Assembly (NCBI GenBank): GCA_937871505.1
Contig: CALMPF010000010.1
Coordinates: 1-55,169 of the forward strand
DNA: 55,169 bases
From: an uncultured Planctomycetia bacterium
GTDB taxonomy: Bacteria; Planctomycetota; Phycisphaerae; Phycisphaerales; SM1A02
Direction of reading: 5' to 3'
How positions within the stretch are numbered: the first letter of the stretch is position 1; each line of letters starts with the position of its first letter. Below are positions 53,810-55,169 of the stretch, piece after piece. A program made the translations under genes and the position numbers. A model generated the notes under the pieces. It was not told the origin of the DNA. It searched no databases and was given only the letters and a program-made list of their open reading frames with translations.

Positions 53810-54940
53810 ATGGATCAGACGCCAGCTTCGATGGACCGAGTGACAGCTTCGATGGATCGACAGCCAGTTCGGACGCGGTGCCAGCCCGCCTCGATGGACC
53901 GAGACGGAGTTCAACGCCGGGAGCTCCGCCGCAGCGCTCAGGTCGCGTCGGCCGCTGCTTTTCTGCTGTGCTGCGTTGCGACCGCAGGTGGAGTGGCGAC
54001 CGCATCCCCCGGCACCGCGCCGCAGAGCGTGATCGCGAGCGGTCTCGCGATCCACGCCGCTGGCTCTTCGGCTGGCTCTTCGGCTGGCACTCTGGCTGGC
54101 TCTTTCAGCGGGGCGCCCGTCGTGCTCGCGGCGCCCGCGCACCCGAGCGATCGGCTGGTCGCTTCTCGGTCGAGCGGTGCCGCCTCGGGACCGCAGGGCG
54201 TCGCGGCGGGAGGCAGTGCCGCCGGTGCGAGCAAGCCCGACGATGGCGCTCCGAAGTCCGCCCCGACGGCCCATCCGCTCCGCGGTCAGATCGTGATCAC
54301 CGAGATCATGTACAACCCCGCGTCGGACGAGAGCCGCGGCGAACCCGAGTGGGTCGAGATCGCCAACCTCGGAACGACGACGGTCGAGCTCTCCGGCTGG
54401 CGACTCGACGACGAGGACACCCTTCCGATGGAGCAGTGGGGCCCCTTCTCCTGCGTCCTCGGACCGGGAGAAGTCGCGGTGCTCGTCCACCGCAATGTCG
54501 AGGAGGAGGAGTTCCGCGCCGCATGGGACGACCCCGAGTCACCCGTCAGCTACCAGGTGATCCGCGTCAAGTGGGGCGGCCTCGCAAACACCCCCTCGGA
54601 GACCAACGAGATCCTCCGCCTTCGAGACGGTGCGGGCGAGATCGTCTGCGAAGTGAACTTCCGCAACGGCGATGGCTGGCCCAAGCTGACCGCGCTCGGC
54701 GGACCGAGCATCTACCTCGTCGATCTCGACGCGACCGATCTCTCCAGCGGCGCGCACTGGCGAGCCTCGAAGGCCGGCGAGCACGGCGCCATCGAGCGAA
54801 AGCCGACGCGGGTCTTCGGCGGCAAGGACATCGGTTCGCCCGGCCGCCTGCCGCCCCGTCACGGACAGTTGACGGCCTCGGGAGCGGGCGCTTCGGACGC
54901 GACCGAGGGCGCGACGACGACCGGGGAACGCGTCGAGTAG
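53810..54940 (+). CDS. secreted lamin-tail-domain (LTD) protein
   Basis: 376 aa from the ATG at 53810, chosen because GGGAGAG precedes it by about 5 nt; ATGs at 53786 and 53894 are alternatives. The first 28 residues carry an ASMDR-type repeat (DNA repeat around 53826-53907). A hydrophobic export signal follows (ASAAAFLLCCVATAGGVATA), then an Ala/Gly/Ser-rich linker with a 12-bp repeat near 54061-54110. The LTD domain is IVITEIMYNPASDESRGEPE, WVEIANLGTTTVELSGWRLD and GPGEVAVLVH. Such domains occur in secreted bacterial proteins, often with nucleases or proteases; none is present here. No dockerin unit is seen. Confidence 0.82.
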   Translation: MDQTPASMDRVTASMDRQPVRTRCQPASMDRDGVQRRELRRSAQVASAAAFLLCCVATAGGVATASPGTAPQSVIASGLAIHAAGSSAGSSAGTLAGSFSGAPVVLAAPAHPSDRLVASRSSGAASGPQGVAAGGSAAGASKPDDGAPKSAPTAHPLRGQIVITEIMYNPASDESRGEPEWVEIANLGTTTVELSGWRLDDEDTLPMEQWGPFSCVLGPGEVAVLVHRNVEEEEFRAAWDDPESPVSYQVIRVKWGGLANTPSETNEILRLRDGAGEIVCEVNFRNGDGWPKLTALGGPSIYLVDLDATDLSSGAHWRASKAGEHGAIERKPTRVFGGKDIGSPGRLPPRHGQLTASGAGASDATEGATTTGERVE

Positions 54941-54968
54941 GAACCCAACGAGCTCCTTCCTCTTGCGG

Positions 54969-55042
54969 GACGCGATGGTCCTGACTCCACCATCGCGTCA
55001 CCCTCTCACAGGCGACAGGGCGGCCATCCGGCCGCCCTGTCG
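54969..55042 (+). terminator. two consecutive hairpins after the LTD gene
   Basis: Stem 1 pairs 54969-54979 with 54989-54999 (11 bp, 9-nt loop). Stem 2 pairs 55013-55025 with 55030-55042 (13 bp, 4-nt loop) and is followed by TTT. Both are perfect. The second resembles an intrinsic terminator with a short U-run. Confidence 0.65.
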
Positions 55043-55117
55043 TTTGCTCGAGTGGATCGCAGGGAATGCTCGAATCGCGCGGAGAGCTCGGTGGCCCCCC
55101 CGACGAGGAGCAACCTA

Positions 55118-55169
55118 GGTTCTGTCTGAAAACCCCAGTCGGAGGTATCTCGCGACGACAGCGAGCTTG
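55118..55169. other. possible insertion-sequence end at the window edge
   Basis: The last 52 bp begin GGTTCTGTCTGAAAACCCC just after CTAG-containing sequence (CCTAGG). A TGTCTGAAAA core is common in terminal repeats of IS5-type elements as I remember them. The window ends before any transposase, so this is a weak call. Confidence 0.2.

Noticed and set aside
53741..54490. Long minus-strand upstream extension of aat
   Set aside because: It overlaps the divergent LTD gene and adds no Aat sequence; family length fits the ATG at 53740.

Overview
The window is a GC-rich bacterial chromosome segment, most likely from an uncultured planctomycete close to the Phycisphaerae. Three things suggest this. 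Two secreted proteins end in paired dockerin-like repeats of the form DLNGDGxVxGADLGxLLxxWG. One of them also carries [14 protein letters not shown] cysteine repeats. Housekeeping genes (dnaG-rpoD, rpoZ, rpmB, sdhCA, mqnD, aat) show this is chromosome, not plasmid or phage. The taxonomic call is inference from remembered family features; no search was run.

Layout. 1-9.4 kb: secreted dockerin protein, YraN-type nuclease-fold protein, SurA-like lipoprotein, DUF1844 protein, succinate dehydrogenase sdhC-sdhA (no sdhB follows), AhpD-like protein and an unrecognised lipoprotein. 9.5-15.7 kb, minus strand: mqnD (futalosine menaquinone pathway) overlapping by 4 bp a gene that encodes only the C-terminal half of the RNA helicase HrpA, then a small helical lipoprotein, a beta-hydroxyacid dehydrogenase and a GT4 glycosyltransferase. 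15.9-19.5 kb: a polytopic GT39-like protein, a HAD-UbiA fusion and a YkgJ cysteine-cluster protein.

19.6-31.7 kb is the most striking block. It has nine tightly packed plus-strand genes: a C25 (gingipain-like) peptidase homologue, moxR, DUF58, a membrane protein, batA, batB, batC, batD and batE. Most junctions are 4-bp ATGA/GTGA overlaps. An 11-bp-periodic GTCACCC array lies in the non-coding gap ahead of it, and a 33-bp near-perfect palindrome separates batA from batB. MoxR-Bat operons are known and probably act at the envelope; the C25 gene as their lead cistron is the unusual part.

31.8-38.5 kb: an EamA-type membrane protein, a hicBA toxin-antitoxin pair, tRNA-Ser(CGA), a large cysteine-repeat/dockerin secreted protein, a stand-alone CoaC decarboxylase with rpoZ, and a ClC channel with CBS domains. 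38.6-43.5 kb: a surface polysaccharide cluster (O-antigen ligase-like, two GT4 transferases, a sugar-nucleotide epimerase). 43.7-55.2 kb: a low-complexity secreted protein, an Mrp/ApbC ATPase lacking the CxxC pair, kbl, rpmB, dnaG, rpoD, aat, a lamin-tail-domain secreted protein, two hairpins, and a possible insertion-sequence end at the edge.

Many first genes lack a Shine-Dalgarno sequence but have a TAnnnT hexamer 5-9 nt before the start codon, which looks like leaderless transcription. No CRISPR array, rRNA operon, prophage or complete insertion sequence was seen.
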